A stretch of DNA of 64,000 bases from Lepidonotus clava (taxonomy: Eukaryota > Annelida > Polychaeta > Phyllodocida > Polynoidae): the NCBI GenBank assembly GCA_936440205.1, contig OW387139.1:35924378-35988377 (forward strand). Reading direction: 5' to 3'. The notes under the pieces were generated by a model. The model made no database searches. It was not told the origin of the DNA and was given only the letters and a program-made list of their open reading frames with translations. A program made the translations under genes and the position numbers. Every line of letters begins with the position of its first letter. The stretch's first letter is position 1. Shown here piece after piece: positions 34,335 to 46,200 of this stretch.

Positions 34335-35480
34335 ATGGCAGAAAAACCTCACAAAATTAGGAAAAAAAAAGTGTTGACAAAAAGACCAGCAGGAGTAAAA
34401 ACGTCCAAAGAGGCCTTCAGGCTCGTGGGTATCTTGGATCTGTGTTTGGACATTGATAAACTACAGGATTGGCTGAGGAAGGAAGGTTTAATTGGTGACT
34501 TTGGAGGTACATGCGAATTCTGCTGTGAAGGGACTGTCAGTCTGGCAAAGGATAAAACGTTGGGGGATAAGTACATTTGGAGGTGTGGAAAAAAGGACTG
34601 TAGGAGAAAGAAATCGATTAGAAGTGGTTCCTGGTTTGCTGGCAGTAAGTTGGGCCTGGATACAATTTTGAAGTTCACTTACTGTTGGAGCCTTAAGTAC
34701 CCAGCCTACGTCATTTTGCATGAGCTGAGGTTAGGATCCAACCACACACTAGTAGACTGGGAAAACTTTGCAAGAGAAGTGTGCAGTTGTATTATTGACA
34801 AGGAGTACGGACAGATTGGGGGGACAGGAAAAGTAGTGGAAATTGATGAAAGTAAGTTTGGAAAAAGAAAATACAACAAAGGAAAAAGAGTTAATGGTGT
34901 TTGGGTTTTTGGAGGAGTTGAGAGGGATGGTGACAGAATTTTTATGGTCGCAGTTGACAAAAGGGATGCTGCAACATTAATACCAATCATCCAGAAGTGG
35001 ATTGCCCCAGGTAGCGTGATTCATTCTGATTGTTGGGCAGCTTACAACAGTTTGTCCTCTTTAGGATATACTCACAAACGTGTGAATCATTCCAAGGAAT
35101 TCTACAATGTTGCAGAAAATTCCTGTACAAACACAATAGAATCGTGTTGGAGGGCTGTCAAGGCTAGCCTACCACGCTATGGCACCACCAAAGTGCTGTA
35201 CCAAGGGTATATTGATGCATACCTTGTAAGGAGATATTTTCTGAAACATTCACCTGACAAATTCCTGGCATTCCTACAGCTTGTCAAGAAAGTGTACACT
35301 CCAGGGTACAGGGTGCCAAAGCTACGTTGCATTGACAATTTACTGACAAGTGCGGGGGTCAGTAAACCAGGAGTCTGTAAAGTGAAAAGTGGTTGTGTGA
35401 GTGTGAACAAGGAGGCCGACAAGGAGAACAAGGAGTATCAGGAGTCAGATTTTGATGTCTCTGCCGATCTTTTTGATTAG
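34335..35480 (+). CDS. Merlin / ISXO2-like DDE transposase, intact ORF
   Basis: The 381-residue frame is unbroken. An N-terminal zinc ribbon (CEFC near residue 60, then CGKKDC) is followed by the ISXO2-like catalytic core: EIDESKFGKRKYNKGK near residue 170, VIHSDCWAAYN near 232 and NTIESCWRAVKASLPRYG near 270. These fit the acidic triad of IS1016/Merlin transposases, which cut and paste DNA. ATG follows GGGGAT in a weak context. The N-terminus is Lys-rich and the C-terminus acidic. A TC-rich tract ending in TTTTTTAG lies at 34192-34231 and GTAAG follows the stop at 35481, so spliced UTRs are possible. I found no inverted ends or 8-9-bp duplications, so it is either a worn element or a captured host gene. 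Confidence 0.85.
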   Translation: MAEKPHKIRKKKVLTKRPAGVKTSKEAFRLVGILDLCLDIDKLQDWLRKEGLIGDFGGTCEFCCEGTVSLAKDKTLGDKYIWRCGKKDCRRKKSIRSGSWFAGSKLGLDTILKFTYCWSLKYPAYVILHELRLGSNHTLVDWENFAREVCSCIIDKEYGQIGGTGKVVEIDESKFGKRKYNKGKRVNGVWVFGGVERDGDRIFMVAVDKRDAATLIPIIQKWIAPGSVIHSDCWAAYNSLSSLGYTHKRVNHSKEFYNVAENSCTNTIESCWRAVKASLPRYGTTKVLYQGYIDAYLVRRYFLKHSPDKFLAFLQLVKKVYTPGYRVPKLRCIDNLLTSAGVSKPGVCKVKSGCVSVNKEADKENKEYQESDFDVSADLFD

Positions 35481-35809
35481 GTAAGACTTTTCTTATAGGT
35501 TACAACATAGGGGAAATGTGAGGGGGCCCAGAGTTTAGTTCCATAGCCCTGCGGGGCCAGAATCTAGGAATACGAATACGAATACGAATGCTTTATTCAC
35601 AACCCGGCAGGGCAAAGGAATATACAAAGTTTTTACAAGTACAAATAAAATTACAGATTAACAATTTGGGGTACACTGAACGGTTGACTATGGTGAGTTT
35701 TCTAACAAATGCTAATGTGGGTACTAAACTAAAGAATACTCAACAGTGCCAGTAGCACAATAAACAGTAAGGTGGCAGCACTGCATGTTACATATAAGTT
35801 GACCTGCTG

Positions 35810-37100
35810 TTAACCCCTTCCTGACGGCCCCATAGGAAATCGATCATATATGATCGATGGTCATTAATTAAGGTTCAATTTCTTTAATTTTTATATCCCA
35901 ATGTTCATTTTTGAAATTTATATATTAGATGTCGTGATACAACTATATTGAGGCATATTTTGCTGATGAATATTCAAATAATGATTTTGGGGCACTTTGA
36001 TTGATGGTATATTTGGGAAATTTGACAATTCATTGATAGGGCCACCTTTATTCACCCATAAAAGATTGAAATATTAAAGATTAAAAAGCTTTCACATGAA
36101 TTCAAAATACATAATTTTCCTCAAAAATGATAGTAACTTGCACACAACTTTCATAGATATATATCTTATAAACTTGAAACTCTTTTACATCTATATTTTG
36201 AGTTTGATTTAAAAATAATTCAGCCATCTTATTCTGAAAAAATTGGTCATAAATCAGCCATTTTCATGCAAATTCAAATTGGCCGCCATTTAGATTTCAC
36301 ATTTCATAGTTTAAATCAATATTTCCTGGATTTGCTTTAGCTTTCATATTTAAATCATTTAAAAACAGTGTACAATCATTCAGTGGCATAACCTTAATGA
36401 TATTTGTGGATGTTTGGCATTTGGAAATTTCCATTTCTATTATTTAAAGGGACATTCTCGTCCGCGAGATAACGTAATTTGCTCCGTTGTAACCCCCAGC
36501 CTACCGCGCCATTTTTGTGACGTGACCAATGACATGGCAGGATTACGTTCTAATGTCACAAAATATGTCACGGGCCGTCGCGTCGTTAGGCTTACGTCGG
36601 CGGATGTATCTCTTTGAACTCACGGACGAGAACGTCCCTTTAAATGGGATTTATCATTTTATTTCATTAAGAATTACTGCAAATAATGGAAATTCCACCA
36701 TTTTTTGAGCATGACTTACCTATCATCCTGTTTACATAGATACTTGAAAAATATTGATGACCTATAAGAATATGGTATCAAATGATAGGAAATAACTTGG
36801 AGAATAACTTTTCTTCTCTAATATCAATATCTATTCAGATTTTTGGACATTTGAAAAAAAATGACCTGGAAAAAAACACTTTTTGAGAAATTTCATTACT
36901 ATTCAAAACGTTCTATGGTAACCATGGCAACCAAAATCAAAGATGTAAATATATTTTCTAAACCCTGTGATAATTTGCTATATGATGATATAAAACTTTC
37001 TAATCAAACCCCCTCATAGAACATCTAAATTTAAGACCAAAATTTTGAATGCTCATTTTCTTTGATAAAATCCATTTTGGTGCCGTCAGCAAAGGGTTAA
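35810..37100. mobile_element. piggyBac-like non-autonomous element, TTAA-flanked
   Basis: The left end TTAACCCCTTCCTGACGGC and right end GCCGTCAGCAAAGGGTTAA are inverted, with TTAA at each side, as in piggyBac transposons (TTAA target, CCC-type ends). The ~1.29-kb inside is AT-rich with no coding frame. It interrupts the 3' UTR region of LINE-C and is itself interrupted at 36444-36643. Confidence 0.82.
36444..36643. mobile_element. 200-bp GC-rich MITE nested in the piggyBac-like element
   Basis: The left end TTTAAAGGGACATTCTCGTC and right end GACGAGAACGTCCCTTTAAA form ~25-bp inverted repeats, with TTAA inside each end. The body is GC-rich and CpG-rich, in contrast with its AT-rich host, which marks it as a recent insertion. 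Confidence 0.8.
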
Positions 37101-38394
37101 GGTCTGAAGTCCGTAGTGGTGCTTTTCTTTTGTTAACACTGGCTCCAGATTTACATATCACAATAAAATAAAACAGCACCTAGAGTAGGGCAGCACCTGA
37201 GAGATGGCAGTATCTATGTTTGACTAGGTCCCTTTTGTGGGATCGTTGATTAACAGCTGAGCCAGCAACATATTTACATATTTACACAGAAATGTATTTC
37301 CTGGTTTTATCAGGTCACAGTGTGTTCTTTTAAAAACAAAAAATGCAAACATGCAAACATGGGGTAAATGACTTTCATATGACCCTTTAGATGGCCCTGT
37401 GACTAGTTTTTGTTTTGCATAGGAGAACCAACGGGTCTAGGTATGTTTACATTTGGCAGTGTGTTTGACTCGCAGTAGTTTTTCTGTCTGTTTGGACGGA
37501 TTAGGTGTATTGTTTTTTGAGAGTGTGATTGTACGCTTTCCCCTCACTTTTTGTTTGCGAGGGGGCCCCTTGGGTGTGTCATGGTTGCATCGGTCCATGA
37601 TAATATGGCAGAATTTAGAGAGCTTGGAAACTGTTTCTGTATCTCCAGTGGTGAAGAGTTTTTCCATACCTAGGGCGTTGGGGCACCTCAACAGTTTTGC
37701 GTGAATATAGGTAGATTTCTCTACACAAAATGCAGGGCAATGAAAAATGTAGTGATACTGATCTCCAATGGAGCTACTGTTGCACAGTTTACAGAACCTT
37801 TCACATCTGTCGGCCCCATTATACCTACCAATCACGGTAGGCAAACGGTGATTCCTGCATCTGTATTTGCAAAGGTCTACTGCTTCTTTTTGGTTGAGGA
37901 GCACGAGATATTTTTCAAGCTTCAGATCACTTTTAAACATTCTGTAATTTATCTACACAATGGCCTGATTCCATTATTGAACTGTGCCAGTTTTGTTTTT
38001 TTATGAGCAAGATCCGATCTTTAACTGCTGCCTTGATGTATCTTTGGTTAAGATGTTCAGGCGGCATGTGTAGAATATAGGTAAGGCCACATTCGTTAAA
38101 AATATTGGCAATTTTAACTAGCCACTTTAATATGAAGGAACCATTGGCAGATTTCTCGTTTATAACAGTAAATAAAATATTAGAGATCTTACTGGTTTTA
38201 CTAGAGACGAGTTGTGACCAGAAATTTACCATCCTTTGTTTTACTATGCAATCTAGCCTCGTTCGTCCGAGTTCACCTAAGGCAACGCAGTTAGCAGTTG
38301 TGAGGCTAAGACGCAGTACATATTTACAAAAGTAGGTCTGCATCCTCTCGATTTCGCTCAAGTTGGAGAATCCCCAAACCTCACAGCCATATAG

Positions 38395-38676
38395 GGGGTA
38401 TAGATCCCTAAAATCGACACTGCGACATGGTCATTTCTTAAATTCGACACGGCGACATGGTCGTTTTTTAAATTCGACAGGCGACATGGCAACTAAGCGA
38501 CAAATGACATTGGCCTTTCCTTAAATTCGACAGGGCTAATTCTTAAATTCGACAGGAGACAGGGCCAATTCTTAAATTCGACAGGGGACATGGGTATTAA
38601 CTGAGTTATAACAACATGCGACATGGCCGTTTTTTAAATTCGACACGCGACGTGGGACCCCCCCCATCCAGAGCCC
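38395..38676. mobile_element. Short element made of TTAAATTCGACA tandem repeats
   Basis: CCATATAG flanks it at 38387-38394 and 38677-38684, an 8-bp target duplication in the LINE-C coding sequence. Inside, at least seven copies of TTAAATTCGACA followed by GCGACATGG-like words repeat every ~30-40 bases. The ends (GGGGTATAGATCCC and its rough complement) match only weakly. An 8-bp duplication suits hAT-type elements. Confidence 0.65.
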
Positions 38677-39377
38677 CCATATAGCAAGATAGGGACAATG
38701 CATAAATCAAAAAGGTGGCACTGTAGGTCTATTGGTAGCTGCAGTTTTCGGGCTTTGGCAAGTAGTGCAAATAGTGCACGTTTGGCCTGTGATACCTGTT
38801 TTTTCATTGCATTATTATAGAGTAGAGGAGCCAGTTTTCGCGCAGCTCTAGTTTTCGCGCATTTTACACATTTTTATGAACGCATTTTTTCTAGAGTAAT
38901 CTCAAACCTAATATTTTCCTCTGAACTACATCAGGGCGTTATTGTTTAATAAATTTGAGCTGTAAATGTTGATTTACAAATATTTAAGTATTCTAAAAGC
39001 AAAAAATATGTGATGACGTCCTGATTATGTGGAAAACTGGCAGGATGCTTGTAAAATTATTTTTTCTCAAATAACAAACAAAATTGTTAATTTTTGAATA
39101 AAATGAAAATTCTAAGGTCTGTAAATGCATATGATATTAGTTTTAGGTGATGTACCGTCATATAAGTATCAGAAATGTGATCTTTATCAATATTTTGAGA
39201 AAATAGACCCCTGCGTGAAAACTAATGACAAAACAATAGGCAGTTGTTAGTTTTCACGCATTTTTCCACGTATTTTTCCGAATTTTCGGAATTTTGGAAC
39301 CTATTTTTCATTAACAAAAAATGAAAAACGTTTCTAGCAAGCTTTTATATATTTCTAGGACCTTTCCTTAAGGTCTA

Positions 39378-41131
39378 GAGTAGAGGAGCCAGTTACCGCG
39401 CGTCTCTAGTTTCCGCGCATTTCACACATTTTATGGACACATTTTTTTTCTAGGTATTAGAAATGCTATTTTTAAAATGCCAGACCCAAAATAATGTTCT
39501 TGTGCCATTAATTTGTCATTTTTATTGATGTTTCATAATATATTTATGTATTCTAAGGCTAAATATATGTTTCAATGTCCTTATTATTAAGGAAAATGAC
39601 AGGATCCTTAAAAAGTAAATATTTCAGAAATAAGGAGCATAACATCATTTTCTTCAAGAAAAAATATAATTTTCTCTAAGAAATCATCATAGATATTAGT
39701 TTAAAGTGATATATGATCATTTTAATGTCATAAACATAAAATCTCATGGATAATATAGAAAATAGGCCCCCGCGCGGAAACTAAGGACAATAAATTAGAC
39801 AGTCTCTAGTTTCCGCGCATTTTTCACCTATTTTTCCGAAATTTCCGGATTTTCAAACATTTTTCAAAAGAAAATAAAAAGAAAAATTTTTCAAAGCAAG
39901 GTTCTATATAATCTTAAGACACTTTCCTAACATAATATAAACCACAGACTCAAAATTGAAAACATTTTTAACTCTTTTACTGGGGCGCACTTATGCTTTT
40001 GTCATTTATTAAAAATGCACAAATGTGTATATTTATTCCTTTTTTTCATGAATATATTCTTTAGATTTTCCCTGACAAGGTAGCATTTCTATTTGCATTA
40101 TTATGAATTATTAAGAACTTGTACTAATAGCTTAGCACTTTTAATATATTCTCGTGCTATATAATCCATCAAGGATCAGGCTTAGCAAGTCTACTTCTAG
40201 TCTACTTCTAGGAGAAATATCTTACGTTCCTAGCGCCACCTGTTAACCAGTATAAAAGGCGCTGCAAGGTAGGGAGCGAGAGTTAGTTGGTTAGAAGTTA
40301 GTAGTCACTTAGTTTAGTGAGAACATCAGCTAAATATGTTTAGCCAAGGAGTTATACCTGGAGTAAGTACATCGGCTCCGTGTAACAGACTGGAGTTTAC
40401 CAATACCCACTACCTCGGACATAGGATTGTGATAGAACTGAGTACTAGAATGGTCTAGAAGGTGTTGGAGCAACTCGTGTTCTAAATGTGGTTGATTGCT
40501 GATAGGAGATGGGAGGTGGACTGATGAAGACTTATACATGGTGGCTTTGACTCGGGATGAGATGTTTATTGAATAAAAACCCTTTCATATTAAGAAGCTC
40601 CCTCATCGTTCATTTCTTTTGAACTATTGGGAAGTGGACGGACAAACTTTAAACGCAGTCTGAATTACTCAGGCATTCTGGAGAAACGACTCATGAAGAC
40701 TTGGATATACACGAACATTACGCAGTCTTAAATCAAACATTAACAATAGTTCAAACTTATAACAATTATTTTGTATAACGGATATCAATAGATATAATCT
40801 TTTTCTGATACCCCACGTACCATATTTTCTTTCTATAAAATATTTTACTCATTTAACACCTAAAATATGAGAAATGCGCGGAAACTGACACCAAAATGCG
40901 CGGAAATAGGCTCCAGGTGCGCGGAAACTGAAGAATTAACATGTGAAAGTAAAACCTTAAAATATTACAAAAATATTTTCAAACTTTAATTTTTTTTATT
41001 ATGATTATGTTCGAAGATGTTATTCCCCTGAATATGGAAGAAAAAATATATAATTTATCATTTTTTTCTTTAAATATTTTGTTAAAGCTTAACTTCTTGC
41101 CCTTAATGCGCAGAAACTGGCTCCTCTACTC
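39378..41131. mobile_element. Inner GAGTAGAGGAGCC element (TTTCCGCGC type)
   Basis: It has the same terminal word GAGTAGAGGAGCCAGTT at both ends, TA on each side, and the same inner plan as the outer element, but its subterminal word is TTTCCGCGC / GCGCGGAAA at nearly every site. Internal blocks such as AAAAATGCACAAATGTG match AAAAATGCACAAATATG in the outer element. A solo LTR splits it at 40120-40753. Confidence 0.78.
40120..40753 (+). mobile_element. Solo LTR fossil
   Basis: A 634-bp unit begins TGTACTAATAG and ends CAATAGTTCA, so it has TG...CA ends, and is flanked by AACT at 40116-40119 and 40754-40757. A TATA box (GTATAAAAGG, near 40250) and a polyadenylation signal (GAATAAAAACC, near 40571) lie in the expected order. 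No internal genes remain; the family is not assigned. It is younger than the element it interrupts. Confidence 0.72.
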
Positions 41132-42163
41132 TATATACCCAAAGAGCCGAATCATTCTTTTTTTATCTTTTACTCAGGTGGAATAAAGCTTTTTAATCAT
41201 TTTGTGAAAAATGCACAAATATGCATATTTCTTATCATATTATCATACGTCTCTTGTTGAGATTTTTCCTAACAACATAGTATTTCTAATATGGATATTG
41301 TGAACTATGAAGAAGTCGATGACTATATTTTACATGACATTTATCAAAAGATCATCATTTCCTGATGCTCCATAGATTAAATTTTCTATCTATTAGCTAT
41401 TTTACTCATTTTACACCTTAAAGATAGTTAAATGCGCGAAAACTAACAACAAAATGCGCGAAAATAGGCACCAAGTGCGCGAAAACTAAAGACTGGACAC
41501 ATGTAAATGATTCAATAGGCACCTTGCGCAACGTCGTTTTCGGGACGTATTATGGCGTGCGACACCGTCGATTGGAGAACTTCTGGTCCGTTTTCGACTA
41601 TAGGTTATAGAGAAGGGTGCTGATACTTTGGTTCCCTGTATATTTTAAACTCAATTCTTAAAGAAAATATGAATGGTTATTGATAGCTTGGGGCTTTTTC
41701 TACAAAATATCACAAAATGAACATTAATCTATCGGAGGGAAATTAGGAAATGAGATTTGTTTACTGCCCCCAAAGCTGAAAGATAGGCGGGAAGGCCTCC
41801 ACTGCTCCGCAGCAAACGACGTTGTGCAAGCTCTCTATAGAAACTATAAGAGATAAAATATAATTTTTACCCATTTTTTTTTCAATACGATTTTCCTTCC
41901 CATATCCACCCCAGAAAATCGAAAATCATAAAGAAAGACAATTTTTTCAGCAATGTATGGCAGAAAATCCCGTTTTAAGGCCCTTAGTGCGCGAAAACTG
42001 GCTCCTCTAGACTACTCTACCTGCCATTATAATTGAAAAGCACACCTAGATAGTTGTATGAAAACTGGACTTCCAAATATTTATCCCCGTACAGTAGTTT
42101 TGGGAGGTTCCTGATCTTACCCTTTGAAAAGACCACGACTTTGGTTTTATTTGTGTTCACTGT

Positions 42164-42359
42164 TGTGGTGTTAATTTAGGCGGGAAACGCCGCCGGTTAA
42201 CATAGCCTGACCCGGCGACCTGGAGTCAAAGGTCACTTCCTGTAGGACGTGCAAGTAGCGGTAATGGCGTCATGACGAAGCAGGCATGTTTGTGGGAACT
42301 CTAAGTATTAAAGCAGAAGATATCAAGTAATCCTGGCTTTGTCTATGCTGATTCTAACA
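42164..42359. mobile_element. Short solo LTR-like fossil
   Basis: A 196-bp unit starts TGTGGTGTTAATTT and ends GATTCTAACA, with ACTGT at 42159-42163 and 42360-42364. It splits LINE-C coding sequence, which resumes cleanly on both sides. It lies about 330 bases before the start codon of the CCCH gene. Size and ends fit a very short LTR, but a terminal-repeat element of another kind is possible. Confidence 0.6.
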
Positions 42360-42529
42360 ACTGTGAGCTGCCATTGCTCACAGGCAGAATCGGGGAATCG
42401 GGAGGGGGCCGTCATAATGCATACTACCCGTGTTCAGAATGCTCAGTAGGTGGCACTGGCAGGAACAGTGGGTTCTGTCTAGCTCTGTGGACCCTTCTCT
42501 CACGGCAAGCTAGTGTACGAGGTTAGGAG

Positions 42530-43216
42530 TAGAGAGTCGATCATTTGGCTAGGTTCTGTCATGCCACCACAACCTGTGGGATAGGTCCTCCCATGCAAGG
42601 CACCTCGCGCCAGTGCGGCGGAAGTCGAGGCTTGGAGAGTGAACACTTTTGCACTACGCCTCTTGTGCACGGAGAGTGTTCACCAAGCAAGATGGCAGCT
42701 CCTCGCGGGAAATACGTAAGTGGATCTTCGGGGAACATTTTCAGTTCTTTTTGATTAAATCCCAAATAACACATATGATTTAGGACACAATTCGATGGTA
42801 GCTCAGGGTTACTCAATATCTATCCCGATTGTAAGTTCAGAAGTCAATTACTGTTACACTTGAGTCTTGACGAAATTTTCCTCTTTCATTTTCAAAGTCT
42901 TTGCAAACTTTGGCTTTGCTGCCAATGCTGGCCCGGACTGGATGCTTGAGTAATTTCTGAATCTTCAAGAATGACAGTCATTGACTGCATATACTTGTGT
43001 TAGGCCTAGTTGAAAAAAACTACTACTTTTTTCAACCCATGTTATCCTAGTCCGAGAGGCCCCGACCCGACGTTCAGCCACTCTAGGTCTGTAAGTGGGA
43101 ACGTTCAGACAGGGCCTCTCGGTCTATGTTATCCGAACAGGGAAAATGTGTTGGCCGCTTGGGCCTTGGCGTAGACGGTAGAGTCTAGTAGACTAACTAG
43201 CCAAATGATCGACTCT
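42530..43216. repeat. Inverted repeat arms around CCCH exon 1
   Basis: AGAGTCGATCATTTGGCTAG ends the left arm at 42552; its exact complement CTAGCCAAATGATCGACTCT lies at 43197-43216, and further matching words (GTAGAGAGT) extend both arms with a small offset. The 640 bases between hold the first coding exon. It could be a TIR-bounded insertion or an inverted duplication. Confidence 0.6.
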
Positions 43217-46200
43217 CGAGTCACTCTCTACTTGCCAACTGTTATTAGATCTGTTCTCTATTTAAGAGGTATGTTATGTTATATTATGCCATTAACTTTT
43301 TGTTTATATATCAAATGTTTATTGATATTGATAACATGTTTATGTATGTAGTATGTAGGACTTTAGATATGTGCTTTGTAAAAATTACTTTGTAAAGAAG
43401 TGTATTACAATAAAGCTCCTTGAACTTGAACTTGAACTCCTAAACTTGCATATTATTGGTGTACCCGCTGGATTGATGTGATATCTTAGATCTTTCTAGG
43501 AACTGCCATTATGGTGACAGCAAATATTTATATATAGAATTAGAATATCATGAAACTACGCCATTATTACTACTAGGTCTAGGTGACTGGTCGATTGCTT
43601 TATTGATAAGGGCACAAAAAAAATGGTTGTGTTCAGCATAGAGTCTTATTAGAGATACATAATTATGTCTATGTGTTCAGGTAGATCTAACCCTACTTAG
43701 ATCTACCCTAAATTTTTGGCCCTACCCTAACTTTTTAAATTTTTATTTTATTTTTTCAAAATCCAAAAGAATTGACCTACAAAACAGCACATTGATGCTC
43801 AGCCTCAGGGCATGTATTTTAGATGCTAAAAAATGTCTTTAGAGGATATTTGGGTCTAGATCTATATTTTTTTAATTTCCAACACTGCCCTGGTCTCTTT
43901 GGTTAGTAAAAACAAAAAAAAAACACTTTACTACCCTTATTTTTCGACCTATGTGACTTGAACACAACTTTTTTTGTGCTTAATGTGCCTGATTAATCTT
44001 CCTTTCTTTTGTAGAGGGATATCCCATGCTTCTACTTCAATACCCCCCAGGGATGCTGGTTTGGAGAGTTCTGCCATTATCGTCATGAGAAATTTGAGAG
44101 AACAACACTCTGTCGTTTTTATGGGTAATTAGCCATTTTCATTTTGAATATTTAAACCAATCCAGAGAACATATAGATCTACAATTTTAAATTGTTACTG
44201 ATTAGAATGTGAATGTTGTGCAGAGATGGAGATAGCCACAGGCCTTTTCTCGGATTCGGGACCCCTCAGGCTCTGTTGCCAGGTTCTAGGTCTTATCTCC
44301 GCCATTTCTGTTAGTGCAAACAACACCTTAGATACCACTGATAAAGCTAGGGGCAGGGAAGGCGGAAAACACATACACAGTGAAAAAATATACTTAGATC
44401 TAAACAGTTCAATACATTCTAAAAATCTCACAATATGTCCTTGGATATGAGGTAAATGACATATCCTTATAAGAAAGTTCTAACTTTCTTAGATTCTCCA
44501 AAATGTGAAAAAAAGGACTACTTAACCATTGAGTCTATGGAGTTTTATTCACCAACGTACACATCTTACCGTAGTGCCACCTACAACAATTGCCCGGATT
44601 ACCTAATCCGAGAATGGAGCAAAGGCCTTTTAGATGCCTGAAAGGACGTATGTCATACTTTCCATATTACCCATCAAATAAGAGTAGTACAAAATTAAAA
44701 TAACATGTCATACATCTAAAAGTATAAAAGATGCTCTTGACAAAATATAAGTAGAATGACAATAGCTGGTGTCAGTAAATAATTTCAGTAAAATACAGTA
44801 ACAATACACTCAATATTAAATATATAAAAACATGGAAAAGGGGTAAAATCAGCATTTTGGCACATAGAAATGGTCAAGCTATCCAAGTATTTCCTTTATA
44901 GCCTTTGTAATCGTGATTTAAACCAAGTAGCACCTACCAATTATTGGTAATTTTCAATGTGATAGGTGGTCGGAAAAGTTATAAGAATTCATATTCATTT
45001 AACTAAGTGTCAGTCTCAAACAAAACGATAACAACGATTTTTTTATATCTCTTCAGAGATGTCTGAGAGAAATATGCAGGGTAACACCCCACAGGGAATT
45101 TCATTTGGCCAGGTTCTGAAATTCCTGATTCTCAAGATATTAGGGATTAGACTTTTTGTGGTTGGGTTGTCCAAATTTTTTTCTGCATGCAGAGGCTTTT
45201 AAATTTGAACAACTTGTTAGGTATAACACAGGGTAAAATTGCCACAGGACATGAAAATCTCAGGGAAAACACAGGGAATTTGAAAATTGAATTTGGGTTA
45301 GTACCCTGAGTATGAAAAGTCAGTGTTCCTACCAGCTATGTCGATAACCACAAGGATGAACAAAATTATATTGTTTCAGTATTGCCATTTTCATTGATTT
45401 TCCAGTTTGCTTTTTCTTTTGTTCTCCTTCACCAATTTATACTCATTGTAATATCACCGAAAACCAGGGGCAACCCTGAAGTGATTTACTTCATAAACAA
45501 TTTGAAAAAAAACCCCAGAAGTTTTGGTTGGTTATTGGGGTTTAACGCCCTTACCAGAATTGTAAATTTGTTATAAAATTCCTAATTTTCAGAATAGGAC
45601 GTCGTAGTTGATTGCAAATCATACAGTTTTTCAAAATTGACTCTTTTGATGTCGGATCTGAGCATCTCGCAGCGGCATACAGGAAATATTCAGGGTTTTT
45701 TTCCCAGAAGATAAGTTCAATCAATACAAATTATTATTACAGGACCTCCAGGGGGTGTCGTTTTGGTGACCGGTGTGCATACAGTCATGACCTGTCCATG
45801 TCGGAGAGTTCGGGCTGCGGGACAAGTTACTCCGATCTGACCACAGACGAGACGTACTACTACATGTCAGCCACCACCGACAGCGCTTGTGAGCCGGTAA
45901 CTATGGTGACTGGTAGCGATGACCCCTGGTTTGGGCGGGTAGCAGAGGCCTGCTCTGTAAGTTTTAGATTTTTGCCAGACATTTAAGGCTTAATGCCGTC
46001 TATTCTTTTAAATTTATGATACTCCAATGCACTCAAATTTTGTGGATTTTTTCCCCCTTGTACTAGTCAGGTCCCCATTTCGCATGATTATCCCTAATTT
46101 TGAATTCTAGGCTGCTCGAATGTAAGTATTGAATTAGGGTATCGTATTTCCATTCATCCATTCTCTTCACAAAATGTTTATGTTTTTTTCCTTTTCTTTT

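Larger units (their letters stand above)
38820..42017. mobile_element. Outer GAGTAGAGGAGCC element (TTTTCGCGC type)
   Basis: The left end GAGTAGAGGAGCCAGTTTTC and the right end, which read inward is GAGTAGTCTAGAGGAGCCAG, are flanked by TA and lie between halves of LINE-C coding sequence. Near each end the word TTTTCGCGC, or its complement GCGCGAAAA, occurs several times, often as CTAGTTTTCGCGCATTTTAC. No coding frame is present. It holds a smaller relative at 39378-41131. Confidence 0.78.
35567..42380 (-). mobile_element. LINE-C, antisense, split by nested insertions
   Basis: Minus-strand reverse-transcriptase sequence can be followed through the gaps. It starts near 42380 with EQWQLTVNTNKTKVVVF, which crosses a later insertion, then YLEVQFSYNYLGVLFNYN (to 42025). 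KKQVSQAKRALFALLAKA and CIVPILLYGGSG lie at 38810-38680, then YGCEVWGFSNLSEIERMQ (38393 on) and KLEKYLVLLNQKEAVDLC down to 37437, with one frame change near 37940. The 3' end at 35567-35590 has repeated ATTCGT words after an AATAAA signal. It resembles CR1/L2-group LINE C-termini. It is 5'-truncated and dead. Confidence 0.8.
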
